Shown: piece by piece, positions 28,165 to 38,334 of the stretch
Numbering within the stretch: the stretch's first letter is position 1
Layout: each line of letters begins with the position of its first letter
DNA from: an uncultured Gammaproteobacteria bacterium
GTDB lineage: Bacteria; Pseudomonadota; Gammaproteobacteria; JAADHQ01
Reading direction: 5' to 3'
NCBI GenBank assembly: GCA_947258655.1
Contig: CAMYJD010000002.1
Location: 1 to 64,000 of the forward strand
DNA length: 64,000 bases
Translations under genes and position numbers: made by a program
The notes under the pieces: generated by a model
The model's input: only the letters and a program-made list of their open reading frames with translations
Database searches by the model: none
What the model was told of the DNA's origin: nothing

Positions 28165-29187
28165 ATGTCAACGAATATACTTGTCACGGGTGGTGCCGGA
28201 TATATTGGCAGTCATGCCTGTAAGGCGCTTGCGCAGGCAGGCTATGTGCCTGTTACTATTGATAACCTTGTCTACGGTCATCGCGAGATGGTGAAGTGGG
28301 GTCCGTTCATCGAAGGAGATCTTGCAAACGGGGAGCTGCTGCGCCAGGTCATGCGTGATCACCAGATAGAAGCAGTCATGCACTTTGCGGCATACGCCTA
28401 TGTCGGTGAATCAATGGAGGATCCGGGCAAGTACTTCCGTAATAATGTAAGCAATACCATCAATCTGCTCGATGCCATGGTCGATTGTGGAGTAAAACAC
28501 ATTGTATTCTCGTCGACATGTGCTACCTATGGGATGCCGGAGCACGTGCCTATCGATGAGAGTCATCCGCAACGGCCGGTCAATCCATATGGTGAATCTA
28601 AGCTGTTCATTGAACGTGCCTTGCGGTGGTATGATACAGCGCATTCAATACGCTCTGTGTCCTTGCGCTACTTCAATGCCGCCGGTGCCGACCCTGACGG
28701 GGAAACCGGTGAAGACCATGATCCCGAAACCCATCTGATACCTCTGGTCATCCAGACTGCCTTAGGTCAGCGCGAGCAAGTCAGTATATTCGGCACTGAT
28801 TATGATACTCCTGACGGTAGCGCAGTGCGTGACTATATCCACGTAGCAGATCTTGCCGCCGCACATGTCAAGGCCATCGAGATACTACCTGCATGTAACG
28901 ACAGTTTGTTTCTCAATCTGGGTACCGGCACAGGGTATTCTGTCAAGGATGTAATTAATGCTGTTGAGCGTGTCAGCGGACGCAAGGTCAATACCCAGGA
29001 AGCGCCGCGCCGCGCAGGTGATCCGCCACTGCTTGTAGCGCAGCCGGGACTGGCGGCCGAAGTGCTCGGTTGGGTTCCCGCGCTCTCCGATCTGGACTCA
29101 ATAGTAGCAACGGCGTTGCGCTGGCATGAACGACAGCTTGCAGGCGACCCCGGCTATGCAGGTTCGCAACAACAGATCAGCGGATAA
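28165..29187 (+). CDS. galE: UDP-glucose 4-epimerase
   Basis: 340 residues. GGAGYIGSHACKAL, VMHFAAYAYVGESM, SSTCATYG, the catalytic Tyr in NPYGESK, and RYFNAAGADP are all in place. It interconverts UDP-glucose and UDP-galactose, or acts on the UDP-xylose/arabinose pair as some relatives do. It starts 8 bases after uxs; the next gene begins within a few bases, so the three sugar-nucleotide genes and the fusion protein are one unit. Confidence 0.94.
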   Translation: MSTNILVTGGAGYIGSHACKALAQAGYVPVTIDNLVYGHREMVKWGPFIEGDLANGELLRQVMRDHQIEAVMHFAAYAYVGESMEDPGKYFRNNVSNTINLLDAMVDCGVKHIVFSSTCATYGMPEHVPIDESHPQRPVNPYGESKLFIERALRWYDTAHSIRSVSLRYFNAAGADPDGETGEDHDPETHLIPLVIQTALGQREQVSIFGTDYDTPDGSAVRDYIHVADLAAAHVKAIEILPACNDSLFLNLGTGTGYSVKDVINAVERVSGRKVNTQEAPRRAGDPPLLVAQPGLAAEVLGWVPALSDLDSIVATALRWHERQLAGDPGYAGSQQQISG

Positions 29188-29193
29188 TTGAAA

Positions 29194-31758
29194 ATGACGG
29201 TAACAAATACAGAACCCGCAGTCGTGGCTGATTCAATTAGTGCTGCGCCACTACATGAAGTCACTTCCCGTGCGGAATATGACTATACCGCGCGCCCCAT
29301 TGCGCACGGAAAGTTCATCTACGTCGGTAACAAGAAATTCTGGGCCAAGGGTGTTACCTACGGGGCCTTTCGTCCCGATGACAAGGATCTCGAGTACCAG
29401 GATGACAGTATTATCGAACAGGATTTTGCGCACATGGCGGCCAGTGGTATCAATACAGTACGCATTCCGCATACAATGCCACCGCGTTCATTGCTCGATA
29501 TCGCCCAGCGTTATGGCCTGCGGGTCATGGTTGGCCTGTCTGCCGAGCAGTATGCTGGTTATCTTATCGACAAGGAAAATGCCCCGGACGTGGAGGCCAT
29601 CATCAGGGAAAAAGTCAGATCGGTGGCGGGGCATCCGGCATTGTTATGTTATGCCGTAGGTAATGAAATATCCGCACCTATGGTGCGCTGGATTGGTCGG
29701 CGCCGGGTCGAGCGCTATATCGAGCGTATATACCGTGCCATTAAAAAGGAAGACCCAGATGGCCTGGTAACCTATGTCAACTATCCTACAACCGAGTATC
29801 TGCAGCTGCCGTTCCTCGACCTGGTCGCATTCAATGTTTATCTGGAGGCCGAGGACAGGCTCAGCGCCTATCTTGCGCGCTTGCAGAACATTGCCGGAGA
29901 ACGTCCGCTGCTCATGAGTGAGATCGGTCTGGACAGTATCAGAAACGGTGAAGATGGTCAGGCCGGGTCTTTGGAGTGGCAGATTCGCACCGCTTTTTCA
30001 GCAGGTTGTGCAGGCGTGTTTGTATTCGCGTGGACAGACGAGTGGTACCGGGGCGAAACGGCTGTCGATGACTGGGCATTTGGACTAACCACAGCATCAC
30101 GCGAAGCAAAGCCGGCTCTTGAAGTTGTTACGCGTATATTCGATAACGTTCCGTTTCCCGCCGATATCGAATGGCCAAGATTTACGGTCGTAGTGTGCAG
30201 TTATAATGGCGAACGTACCATTGTCGATACCCTGGAAGGTCTCAAGGATCTTGAATATCCGAATTACGAGGTCATCGTCGTCAATGATGGGTCGACAGAC
30301 AGTACTGCCGACATAGCCGCGAGGTATGATGTCAGGCTTATCAGTACTGAAAACCGAGGACTCAGCAATGCGCGCAATACCGGCTGGCAGGAAGCGACAG
30401 GTGAATATGTCGCCTATATAGACGATGATGCCTATCCGGACCCTCATTGGCTTCATTATCTTGCCTGGACCTTTATGCATACGGATTACATCGGGGTTGG
30501 CGGGCCCAATCTGGCACCGCCGGGAGACGGACCGATTGCCGAATGTATTGCGAATGCGCCGGGCGGGCCGATCCATGTCCTGATAACCGATACCGAGGCG
30601 GAGCACATTCCGGGCTGTAATATGTCCTTCCGCCGTGATGCATTGGCTGCCATCGATGGTTTCGATCCGCGCTATCGCGCCGCCGGAGACGACGTCGACC
30701 TGTGCTGGCGTTTACAGGACAATGTCGGCAAGATCGGATTCAATGCCGCCGCCATGGTCTGGCATCATCGCCGCAATTCTGTCCTTACCTACTGGAAACA
30801 GCAAAACGGTTATGGCAAGGCAGAGGCGCTACTCGAGGAGAAATGGCCAGAGAAGTACAATGCTATGGGTCATACCAGTTGGGCAGGGCGCTTGTATGGC
30901 AATGGTGTGATGTTGCCGTTGTGGGGCCGTGATCGTGTTTATCATGGTGTTTTCGGCAGTACCCCGTTTCAGTCCTTGCATCCCGCCAGCCCCGGATTAT
31001 TGGCAGCCTTGCCAATGATGCCCGAATGGTACTTTATTGTCGCGCTGCTGCTGACGCTCTCGTTTGTCGGTCTGTCATGGTCGCCGTTGCTGTATGCTGT
31101 ACCCGTATTGCTCGTCGCCGTGGCCCTGCCACTGGCGCAGGCGTTCAAGAGTGCATCCGGCGCGACGTTTATGTATTCGAATCGCACATGGCGCGAGCTC
31201 ACCGGCCCGTATCTGACGACAGTGGCCATGTATATCATGCAGCCCATTGCGCGCCTGCGCGGTCGCATTATTCATGGTCTTACCCCGTGGCGTTTCGGTT
31301 TCGATAAGACCAGTGTCAAGCCGTGGCCGTGGAGCGAGGCGATATGGACAGAACAGTGGGCAGAACCGGAATCCCGCGGGCAATGGCTGGCATCGACACT
31401 CGGTAATGAAGGATTACGTGTTGTATATGCGGGTCCGTACGATGGCTGGGATTTTGATATTGCTGGCGGGGTGCTTGGCGGGGTGCGTGTATTGACTGCT
31501 GTGGAAGATCATGGCGGTGGAGCGCAATACATTCGTGTTCGAGCACGGCCATTGTGGTCATTCGGAGCGCTGGCCTCGCTGCTGATTTTCCTGATGCTGT
31601 TTGTCGCAGCTGTTGTGAACGGCGCATGGTTTGGCGGTGCTGTTCTGTTTATTCTGACTGCTATTGTTGGTATGCGTGCGATACAGGAAAGTGCATTTAC
31701 AATGGCTGCATTGCAACAGTCAGTATCCGAACTAAAGAGCACGTTGAGCGGGGACTGA
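29194..31758 (+). CDS. Glycoside hydrolase-GT2 glycosyltransferase membrane fusion
   Basis: 854 residues from ATG 29194. Residues about 40-325 form a clan-A TIM-barrel glycosidase-like domain with both expected acids: Glu 158 in AVGNEIS and Glu 243 in LMSEIGLDS. A GT2 domain follows at about 330-555 (TVVVCSYNGE, VVNDGSTDST, a YIDDDAYPDP metal motif, an AGDDVDLCWR acceptor segment). Membrane helices lie around 610-660 and near the C-terminus. It probably transfers sugars at the inner membrane and may trim or transglycosylate the product. No signal peptide precedes the hydrolase domain, so its side of the membrane is uncertain. The joining of the two domains is unusual. Confidence 0.82.
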   Translation: MTVTNTEPAVVADSISAAPLHEVTSRAEYDYTARPIAHGKFIYVGNKKFWAKGVTYGAFRPDDKDLEYQDDSIIEQDFAHMAASGINTVRIPHTMPPRSLLDIAQRYGLRVMVGLSAEQYAGYLIDKENAPDVEAIIREKVRSVAGHPALLCYAVGNEISAPMVRWIGRRRVERYIERIYRAIKKEDPDGLVTYVNYPTTEYLQLPFLDLVAFNVYLEAEDRLSAYLARLQNIAGERPLLMSEIGLDSIRNGEDGQAGSLEWQIRTAFSAGCAGVFVFAWTDEWYRGETAVDDWAFGLTTASREAKPALEVVTRIFDNVPFPADIEWPRFTVVVCSYNGERTIVDTLEGLKDLEYPNYEVIVVNDGSTDSTADIAARYDVRLISTENRGLSNARNTGWQEATGEYVAYIDDDAYPDPHWLHYLAWTFMHTDYIGVGGPNLAPPGDGPIAECIANAPGGPIHVLITDTEAEHIPGCNMSFRRDALAAIDGFDPRYRAAGDDVDLCWRLQDNVGKIGFNAAAMVWHHRRNSVLTYWKQQNGYGKAEALLEEKWPEKYNAMGHTSWAGRLYGNGVMLPLWGRDRVYHGVFGSTPFQSLHPASPGLLAALPMMPEWYFIVALLLTLSFVGLSWSPLLYAVPVLLVAVALPLAQAFKSASGATFMYSNRTWRELTGPYLTTVAMYIMQPIARLRGRIIHGLTPWRFGFDKTSVKPWPWSEAIWTEQWAEPESRGQWLASTLGNEGLRVVYAGPYDGWDFDIAGGVLGGVRVLTAVEDHGGGAQYIRVRARPLWSFGALASLLIFLMLFVAAVVNGAWFGGAVLFILTAIVGMRAIQESAFTMAALQQSVSELKSTLSGD

Positions 31759-31759
31759 C

Positions 31760-33541
31760 ATGACTGAGGAAAGGAAATATGGCGATATGGAACTATATCG
31801 GCGCCTGTTACTGGATTCGCGCACGTACTGGCCTCATATTGCCGGGCTTTTTTTTCTGGGCTTGTTGGCAACGCCTATTGCCCTGCTGACCCCGATACCC
31901 TTAAAGATTGCAATTGATAACGTCATTGGATCGGAGCCACTTCCTGTGCTGCTTGACATTATACTGCCTGCCAATATCGGCGCTTCTGCTGATGCAATGT
32001 TGGTGATTGTTGCTGTCATCTTTGTGGCGGTGGGGATACTAACCTATGCGCATGCGCTCGTGGTATGGATACTGAACACATACACTGGTGAGATGTTATC
32101 ACGCGAGTTCCGCATGAAGCTGTTCCGCCATATTCAACGCTTGTCCTTGTCCTATCATGATGAAAAGGGTTCCGCAGACTCGCTCTATCGCATTCAGTAC
32201 GATGCTACAGCGATACAGAACGTTGCTGTCAATGGAGTTATTCCGTTGTTTTCCGCTGCTGTAAAGATATTCATAATGCTTGCGGTTATAGCGCTGATAG
32301 ACTGGCAACTAGCTCTCGTTACGCTCATTGTTTGTCCGATTCTTTATTTTCTGATTAATTTCTCAAGGCATCATTTACGCGACAATTGGGCGCATGTAAA
32401 GAAAATCGAAAGTTCAGCTATGGCCGTACTTTCGGAAGTTCTGGGTGCGCTCAGGGTAGTCAAGGCATTTGGCAACGAAGAACGAGAGAGTGACCGCTTT
32501 GGTGAACACACTAGTCGAGCTGTTCGTGGCCAGGTGAAGCTAGCCGCTCTCAATGGCAGTTTTGATCTTTTTGTCGGACTCACCATAGCTGCGGGGACAG
32601 CCACTGTTCTGTATATTGGTGTGCGTCACGTACAGACGGATGTCATAACACTCGGTGACCTGCTCGTGATCATGGCCTATCTTACCATGTTGTTCACCCC
32701 GTTGGAGACGATCAGCAAGCAGATTGCGACGCTGCAATCGGCAATAGCAAGTGCAGAGCGGGTATATTCCCTGCTCGATGAGCAAACCGATGTCAACGAG
32801 CGGTCTGATGCAATGCCATTGCAGCATGCAAAAGGCAATATCCAATTCAAGAACGTGTCTTTTGCCTATAGTCACAATCAAAAAGTATTACATGACATCA
32901 GTTTTCACGTGCCTGAAGGTACTAAGGTCGGCATTCTCGGGACAACGGGTGCAGGCAAGAGTACTCTGATGAGCCTGTTGCTGCGATTCTATGATCCGGT
33001 CAAGGGCCAAATCTTGCTGGATGGTGTCGATATGCGTGACTGCAAACTCGCTGATCTGCGCAACCAGTTTGCAATCGTGTTACAGGAGCCAGTGTTGTTT
33101 TCATCGAGTATTGCAGAAAATATCGCTTATGCACGTCCTGATGCAGATGAGAATGCGATTATTGCAGCGGCAAAGGCGGCCGACGCACATGATTTTATCA
33201 TGCAACTGCCCGATGGTTACGATACGGTTGTGGGTGAAAGGGGTATGCGCCTGTCCGGGGGCGAGCGCCAGCGTATATCACTTTCACGTGCCTTTTTGAA
33301 GGATGCGCCAATACTGATTTTTGATGAACCGACCAGCTCTGTTGACACCAATACAGAGGGCATGATTATGGAGGCGATGGACAAGCTAATGCACGGACGC
33401 ACTACCTTCATGATTGCACATCGACTGGAAACATTGAAAAATTGCGACCTTTGGTTACACATCGAAAAAGGGCGTTTGGTAAGTTGTTCTGATCAACCAC
33501 CCGCAGCGATACGGGATGACTCAGTTGTCTATATCGCATAA
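31760..33541 (+). CDS. MsbA/NdvA-like ABC exporter (half-transporter)
   Basis: 593 residues, starting one base after the preceding stop. A six-helix ABC transmembrane domain (about 1-330) is followed by an ATPase with Walker A GTTGAGKST near residue 395, Q-loop QEPVLFSSSIAENI, signature LSGGERQR, Walker B ILIFDEPTSSVD and the H-loop AHRLETL. It would work as a homodimer. In a locus without Wzx/Wzy or Wzm/Wzt genes it is the best candidate for moving the glycan or its carrier across the inner membrane, as NdvA does for cyclic glucans. Substrate is inferred. Confidence 0.88.
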   Translation: MTEERKYGDMELYRRLLLDSRTYWPHIAGLFFLGLLATPIALLTPIPLKIAIDNVIGSEPLPVLLDIILPANIGASADAMLVIVAVIFVAVGILTYAHALVVWILNTYTGEMLSREFRMKLFRHIQRLSLSYHDEKGSADSLYRIQYDATAIQNVAVNGVIPLFSAAVKIFIMLAVIALIDWQLALVTLIVCPILYFLINFSRHHLRDNWAHVKKIESSAMAVLSEVLGALRVVKAFGNEERESDRFGEHTSRAVRGQVKLAALNGSFDLFVGLTIAAGTATVLYIGVRHVQTDVITLGDLLVIMAYLTMLFTPLETISKQIATLQSAIASAERVYSLLDEQTDVNERSDAMPLQHAKGNIQFKNVSFAYSHNQKVLHDISFHVPEGTKVGILGTTGAGKSTLMSLLLRFYDPVKGQILLDGVDMRDCKLADLRNQFAIVLQEPVLFSSSIAENIAYARPDADENAIIAAAKAADAHDFIMQLPDGYDTVVGERGMRLSGGERQRISLSRAFLKDAPILIFDEPTSSVDTNTEGMIMEAMDKLMHGRTTFMIAHRLETLKNCDLWLHIEKGRLVSCSDQPPAAIRDDSVVYIA

Positions 33542-33591
33542 TGAATCATGTTGCTTAACTACGGAATTGCTGAATATCAGGGTCATCTCGT

Positions 33592-34866
33592 ATGAGTTCA
33601 TCGCTTCGCATCATAGTGACCGGATTAATAGGACAGCACCCCTGGCTGGGCGGGGTTGCATGGGATTATGTTCAGTACCTTGTCGGGCTGGCCCAGCTTG
33701 GTCACGATGTATATTACCTCGAGGACACCGGTGAGTGGCCCTACAATCTGGATGGCAGTGCTTCGGGTGACAATTGGGTGGCTGAAGATTGTTCCCATAA
33801 TGTTCGTCATATCCATGAAGTGCTGTCACGTTTCGGCCTTGGTGAGCGCTGGGCCTATCGAAATGCTGTCGATTCACAATGGTACGGCATGAATGACAGC
33901 AAACGTGAACAGATCATACGTAGTGCAGATCTGTTGATAAATGTTTCCGGAACCCTCGAAAGACCAGAATTGTATCGTAATGTAAAACGTTTGCTGTATA
34001 TAGACTCGGATCCTGTCTTCACTCAGATTAAGCTCGCCAGTAATCAGACTGATTTTTGTCAGCGTGTTGAAACACACGATGTGCATTTCAGTTTTGGCGA
34101 GTCCTTGTCAGGGGCGGTTCCAGAGACCGCATATAAATGGAAGCCCACGCGCCAGCCGATACTACTCTCGCAATGGCGGCCATCTGCTCCGAGAGGAGAA
34201 AAATATACCACAGTAATGAGCTGGACCAGTTATCCCCCCTTGTTATTCAATGGCAGAACATATGGGCAGAAGGATCTGGAGTTTTTGCATATTCTTGATT
34301 TGCCCAGGCATTTTATGAATGGCAAGCTAGAGGTTGCCCTGAGCCGGACCCAGCATACGAGTTGGCGCTCGGAAGGCTCATCCTTGTCTGCGGATGTCGA
34401 GCAATGGATCAGGGAGCACCCGGAATATTCACCTGTTGAGTTACTGCAATATACCGGCTGGCATGTGACCGATCCCTATCAGCATTGCGCCGATCTTGAT
34501 TCCTATCGGCAATACATAGAATCGTCCAGGGCTGAATTGAGTGTAGCCAAACACGGCTATGTCGTCGGGCAGGCCGGCTGGTTCAGCTGTCGGTCGGCTT
34601 GTTACCTGGCAGCCGGCCGTCCGGTTATTGTACAAGATACTGGGTTCTCGCAAGTATTACCGGTTGGTTCCGGGCTGTTGACTTACAGAAACAGGAATGA
34701 AGCAGTGGAGGCGTTGAACGAAGTCGAGGATAATTATACAAAACACGCCGAGGCTGCACGTGCCCTGGCCGAAGACTATTTCGATTCCGATCGTGTTCTG
34801 ACACGATTGCTCGAAGATGCAATGGCAGAAAACAATTCGCTAAGGTCTCAGGGTGTCGGTGTATGA
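33592..34866 (+). CDS. Glycosyltransferase-like protein, tandem family copy 1
   Basis: 424 residues. The N-terminus LRIIVTGLIGQHPWLGGVAW and YVQYLVGLAQLGHDVYYLED resemble a GT-B fold N-domain. The C-domain has AELSVAKHGYVVGQAGWFSC and GRPVIVQDTGFSQVLP, a donor-binding-like segment. Three further genes (35760, 36892, 38335) share the same landmarks. This copy has an insertion before the C-domain (about 245-285). The closest general description is the CgeB/family-1-like group; the exact CAZy family is not known to me. Its stop overlaps the next gene by ATGA. Confidence 0.7.
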   Translation: MSSSLRIIVTGLIGQHPWLGGVAWDYVQYLVGLAQLGHDVYYLEDTGEWPYNLDGSASGDNWVAEDCSHNVRHIHEVLSRFGLGERWAYRNAVDSQWYGMNDSKREQIIRSADLLINVSGTLERPELYRNVKRLLYIDSDPVFTQIKLASNQTDFCQRVETHDVHFSFGESLSGAVPETAYKWKPTRQPILLSQWRPSAPRGEKYTTVMSWTSYPPLLFNGRTYGQKDLEFLHILDLPRHFMNGKLEVALSRTQHTSWRSEGSSLSADVEQWIREHPEYSPVELLQYTGWHVTDPYQHCADLDSYRQYIESSRAELSVAKHGYVVGQAGWFSCRSACYLAAGRPVIVQDTGFSQVLPVGSGLLTYRNRNEAVEALNEVEDNYTKHAEAARALAEDYFDSDRVLTRLLEDAMAENNSLRSQGVGV

Positions 34867-35756
34867 AAATTCTGGTGGCTGGCTGGTTCAGTTTTGAACA
34901 AATGGGTGCGAGTGCAGGGGATCTGCTTGCCCGTGACCTGGTCTGTCAGTGGCTGAAGGATGCAGGGCACAGTTATGACATTGCAGTGATGGCGCCATTT
35001 ACAGACGGTATCACCTGGAGCGATACCAGTCCGGATGAATATGCTGCATTGATATTCGTTTGCGGTCCTTTCGGGAACGGGCCGCCATTGACAGAATTTT
35101 TTAAACATTTTGAAAGGGTTCCGCTGATCGGCGTCAATCTGACCATGTTGCAGGATCTATCTGAATGGAATCCTTTCGAAATGTTATTTGAGAGGGACAG
35201 TAGTGTAACAGCAAGACCGGACCTGGTATTTTTGACCGAGCAGAAGCGGGTTCCAGTGGCCGGATTGATCCTTGTTCATGCACAAAAGGAGTATGGTGAC
35301 AGGGCCATGCATCAAATTGCTGGCGAAGCGCTACAGAGACTTATCGATGTGCATGAATTGGCAGTTGTTCCTATCGATACCCGCCTGGATCAAAATGAGA
35401 CAGGCTTACGTACTCCGGCAGAGGTTGAATCATTGATCGCGCGTATGGATGTCGTCATAACCACCCGCCTGCATGGCATGGTCATGGCACTCAAGAACGG
35501 CGTGCCTGCGCTGGTCGTGGATCCGATTGCCGGGGGCGCAAAGATAATGCGTCAGGCCAGGGCCATCGATTGGCCGATGGCCTTTAGCGCCGATACGCTC
35601 AGTGAAGAAGGGCTCAGGGAAGCACTGGGATTCTGCTTGTCATCTGCAGGAAAAACACGTGCATTACAAACGCGTGAAATGGCGCGGGAAAAACTTCGTG
35701 GTGTCCGCGACCAGTTCCTTACTGGACTGCGTGAACTGATTCGACTGGAGGCATAA
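34863..35756 (+). CDS. Polysaccharide pyruvyl transferase-like protein
   Basis: 297 residues, coupled to copy 1 by ATGA. The N-terminus is MKILVAGWFSFEQMGASAGD, and the late segment MDVVITTRLHGMVMALKNGVPALVVD is the signature of the polysaccharide pyruvyl transferase family, including the RLHG motif. These enzymes transfer a pyruvate ketal from PEP to a sugar. It lies inside the array of glycosyltransferase copies, so its acceptor is probably the growing glycan. Confidence 0.8.
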   Translation: MKILVAGWFSFEQMGASAGDLLARDLVCQWLKDAGHSYDIAVMAPFTDGITWSDTSPDEYAALIFVCGPFGNGPPLTEFFKHFERVPLIGVNLTMLQDLSEWNPFEMLFERDSSVTARPDLVFLTEQKRVPVAGLILVHAQKEYGDRAMHQIAGEALQRLIDVHELAVVPIDTRLDQNETGLRTPAEVESLIARMDVVITTRLHGMVMALKNGVPALVVDPIAGGAKIMRQARAIDWPMAFSADTLSEEGLREALGFCLSSAGKTRALQTREMAREKLRGVRDQFLTGLRELIRLEA

Positions 35757-35759
35757 ACC

Positions 35760-36905
35760 TTGGCTCGTATCCTTGTCTCAACCTACATGGTTCGCTATCC
35801 ACTTGGCGGAATGTTGTCGTGGGCATTGCAATATGCGCTGGGTTTTCACCGCCTGGGCCACGAGGTCTTTTTGCTTGAACGAGCGAGTTATACCGATGCC
35901 TGCTTTGATCCGCAACGACAGCAGATGACCGATGACTGCCGTACAGGCTATGCGATTGTGCATGATCTGCTCGAGCGTTTTGGGCTGGAGCAGAGGCTTG
36001 TATTCGAAGACATCAATGGTGATGTGTTTGGTATGAACAAGACCGAACTGTCTGAACTGTTTCGCAGTGCTGATCTATTGGTCGATACGGGTAATCACGG
36101 TGCCTGGCTGGAACAGGCCAAAGAGGCAGGAATACCCAGTGTTCTTATCGAGGGAGAGCCTGGATTTACACAGATAAGAATGGAGCAAGAGGCAGAGAAC
36201 GGACAGGTGTCTAATGAATTCGATTACTATTACTCGAATGGAGCAAATATCGGCACGCAAAATACCACTGCACCCAATGCCGGGCGTGATTGGCATCATG
36301 TCTTCAATCCTGTAGATACTGAATTATTTCAGATGAGTGTTCCACCAGCAGACGCCCATTTCACCACGGTCATGAACTGGCAATCGCATAAACCGATTTG
36401 CTATAAGGGTCAATGTTATGGGCAGAAGGATGTGGAGTTTGCACATTTTATGGATCTACCAAAACATGTCACGGTATCACTGGAAGTAGCCGCAGCCGGC
36501 AAGGTCCCGAAGCAGGAGCTGCAAAGTAGTGGCTGGCGCCTGCGTCAGGCCCATCAGGTTACCCACTCCTTTGATGAATATCGTCGTTATATCAATGCAT
36601 CCATGGGGGAATTCAGCGTATCCAAGAATGTCTTCGTCGCTACCCGTAATGGCTGGTTCTCCGATCGCAGTGCCGCTTATCTTGCTAGTGGTCGCCCAGT
36701 TGTACTTCAAGATACCGGTTTTAGCGATCACTTGCCTTGTGGTGAAGGCCTTTTTGCGGTAGCTAATGTCGATGAAGCGGCTCAGGCGCTGGAGGAAATT
36801 GTCGGCGACTACTCGCGCCACGCACGTCGTGCGCGCGAAATTGCGGAGTCCTATCTTGATGCACGCATGCTTATGCAAGGGGTTGCGAATCATGTCGGGC
36901 TTTGA
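35760..36905 (+). CDS. Glycosyltransferase-like protein, tandem family copy 2 (TTG start)
   Basis: 381 residues. TTG 35760 is chosen because GGAGG lies 8 bases before it at 35747-35751; the only ATG nearby would lose the start of the conserved domain. It has ILVSTYMVRYPLGGMLSW, ALQYALGFHRLGHEVFLLER, GEFSVSKNVFVATRNGWFSD and SGRPVVLQDTGFSDHLP. It is the most divergent of the four copies in the N-domain. It overlaps copy 3 by 14 bases. Confidence 0.7.
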   Translation: MARILVSTYMVRYPLGGMLSWALQYALGFHRLGHEVFLLERASYTDACFDPQRQQMTDDCRTGYAIVHDLLERFGLEQRLVFEDINGDVFGMNKTELSELFRSADLLVDTGNHGAWLEQAKEAGIPSVLIEGEPGFTQIRMEQEAENGQVSNEFDYYYSNGANIGTQNTTAPNAGRDWHHVFNPVDTELFQMSVPPADAHFTTVMNWQSHKPICYKGQCYGQKDVEFAHFMDLPKHVTVSLEVAAAGKVPKQELQSSGWRLRQAHQVTHSFDEYRRYINASMGEFSVSKNVFVATRNGWFSDRSAAYLASGRPVVLQDTGFSDHLPCGEGLFAVANVDEAAQALEEIVGDYSRHARRAREIAESYLDARMLMQGVANHVGL

Positions 36906-38115
36906 CAGGGCATGCTCGGATAATAGCAGCGCCCTGCGCATCCTGGTGCTGGGATATATCGTGCGATGTCCTATTGGCGGGATGGCGTGGCACCACTTGC
37001 AGTATGTTACCGGCCTGGCACGCCTGGGTCATGAGGTTCTGTTCGTCGAAGACAGCGGTGACGAGCCATGGGCCTGTTATGACCCGGGCAGCGGGGAGTG
37101 CGGAACAGATCCGGCCTATGGTCTGGAATTTACCCGGAGAGTATTTGAACGGGTCGGTCTTGACAGGCACTGGGCCTACCATGATGCATTTACTGACAGT
37201 TGGCACGGCCCGGGTGCGCAACTGGTGACGGAATTCTGTAACAATGCCGATATGTTACTGAACCTGTCCGGTGCCAATCCAATACGGGAGCAAATGCTTG
37301 GAGTTCCGATTAGGGTCTATCTGGATACGGATCCGCTCTTTACCCAGGTGCGGATTCTACAGGATCCTGAGCGACAACGTCTTGCCGCTGCTCATAATAT
37401 GTTCTTTTCCTTTGGCGAGAAGTTCGGAGATGAAGATTGCGGTATCCCTGACGACGGATTTCCATGGCAACCGACGCGCCAACCCATCGATCTGTATGCC
37501 TGGCAATTTTCATCTGCACCTGCACACGCAGCCTTCACTACGGTCATGCAATGGGATAGCTACAGTAAGCAGAGTCATGAAGGACGGGAATATGGTATGA
37601 AAGCAGAGTCATTCGGTCCCTATATGGATCTCCCGCAACATACCGACGTTGAACTCGAGATAGCGATGGGCAGTGTCGAAGCGCCACGTCAGCAACTTAA
37701 GGAGCTGGGCTGGCATTTGCGTAATCCGCTCGAAGTGACGCGTGATCCGTGGAGCTATCAGGATTACATTTACAGTTCAGGTGGTGAGTTCAGTGTTGCA
37801 AAGCATGGATACGTAGCGTCTCATAGTGGTTGGTTTAGTGAACGCAGCGCCTGTTATTTGGCTAGCGGCCGGCCTGTTATTACCCAGGAAACAGGTTTTT
37901 CATCAATCATATCAGCAGATGCAGGCCTAATCCCGTTTACTTCCCTACAGAATGCTCAGACAGGGTTGGAAGCAGTTAAAACTTATTATAATCGTCACTG
38001 TGAGGCTGCCCGCGATATTGCTATGACGTATTTTGACTCAAACAAGGTTCTCAATTCCTTGTTGGAGAGGGCATTTAGTAAAAATGCTAAATTCCTGGCA
38101 GGTACTACGTTATGA
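36892..38115 (+). CDS. Glycosyltransferase-like protein, tandem family copy 3
   Basis: 407 residues from ATG 36892 (AAGGGG at a fitting distance); longer in-frame starts at 36766 and after lie inside copy 2 and were rejected. Landmarks: RILVLGYIVRCPIGGMAWHH, LQYVTGLARLGHEVLFVEDS, RVYLDTDPLFTQV, a GREYGMKAESFGPYMDLPQH segment, GEFSVAKHGYVASHSGWFSE and SGRPVITQETGFS. Closest to copy 4. Same direction and almost no spacing, so co-transcribed. Confidence 0.72.
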   Translation: MSGFDRACSDNSSALRILVLGYIVRCPIGGMAWHHLQYVTGLARLGHEVLFVEDSGDEPWACYDPGSGECGTDPAYGLEFTRRVFERVGLDRHWAYHDAFTDSWHGPGAQLVTEFCNNADMLLNLSGANPIREQMLGVPIRVYLDTDPLFTQVRILQDPERQRLAAAHNMFFSFGEKFGDEDCGIPDDGFPWQPTRQPIDLYAWQFSSAPAHAAFTTVMQWDSYSKQSHEGREYGMKAESFGPYMDLPQHTDVELEIAMGSVEAPRQQLKELGWHLRNPLEVTRDPWSYQDYIYSSGGEFSVAKHGYVASHSGWFSERSACYLASGRPVITQETGFSSIISADAGLIPFTSLQNAQTGLEAVKTYYNRHCEAARDIAMTYFDSNKVLNSLLERAFSKNAKFLAGTTL

Positions 38116-38334
38116 TCAGGTTGATCGACCGTAATCATTGTGTATATGCTATTTATGATATTATTGGATTATTAAGACTTTATGCAGTACTAACCGGTCT
38201 GCGTAAAGCAGTTCTAATGCGTGTATTTTATTGTAAATATACTCGCGTACTTATAGATATTTACATCAATTCTTCCTGTCTCATGCCTGGTAAGTGCATA
38301 AATACATGCTACTGTAGTGACTGGATTAAAATTA

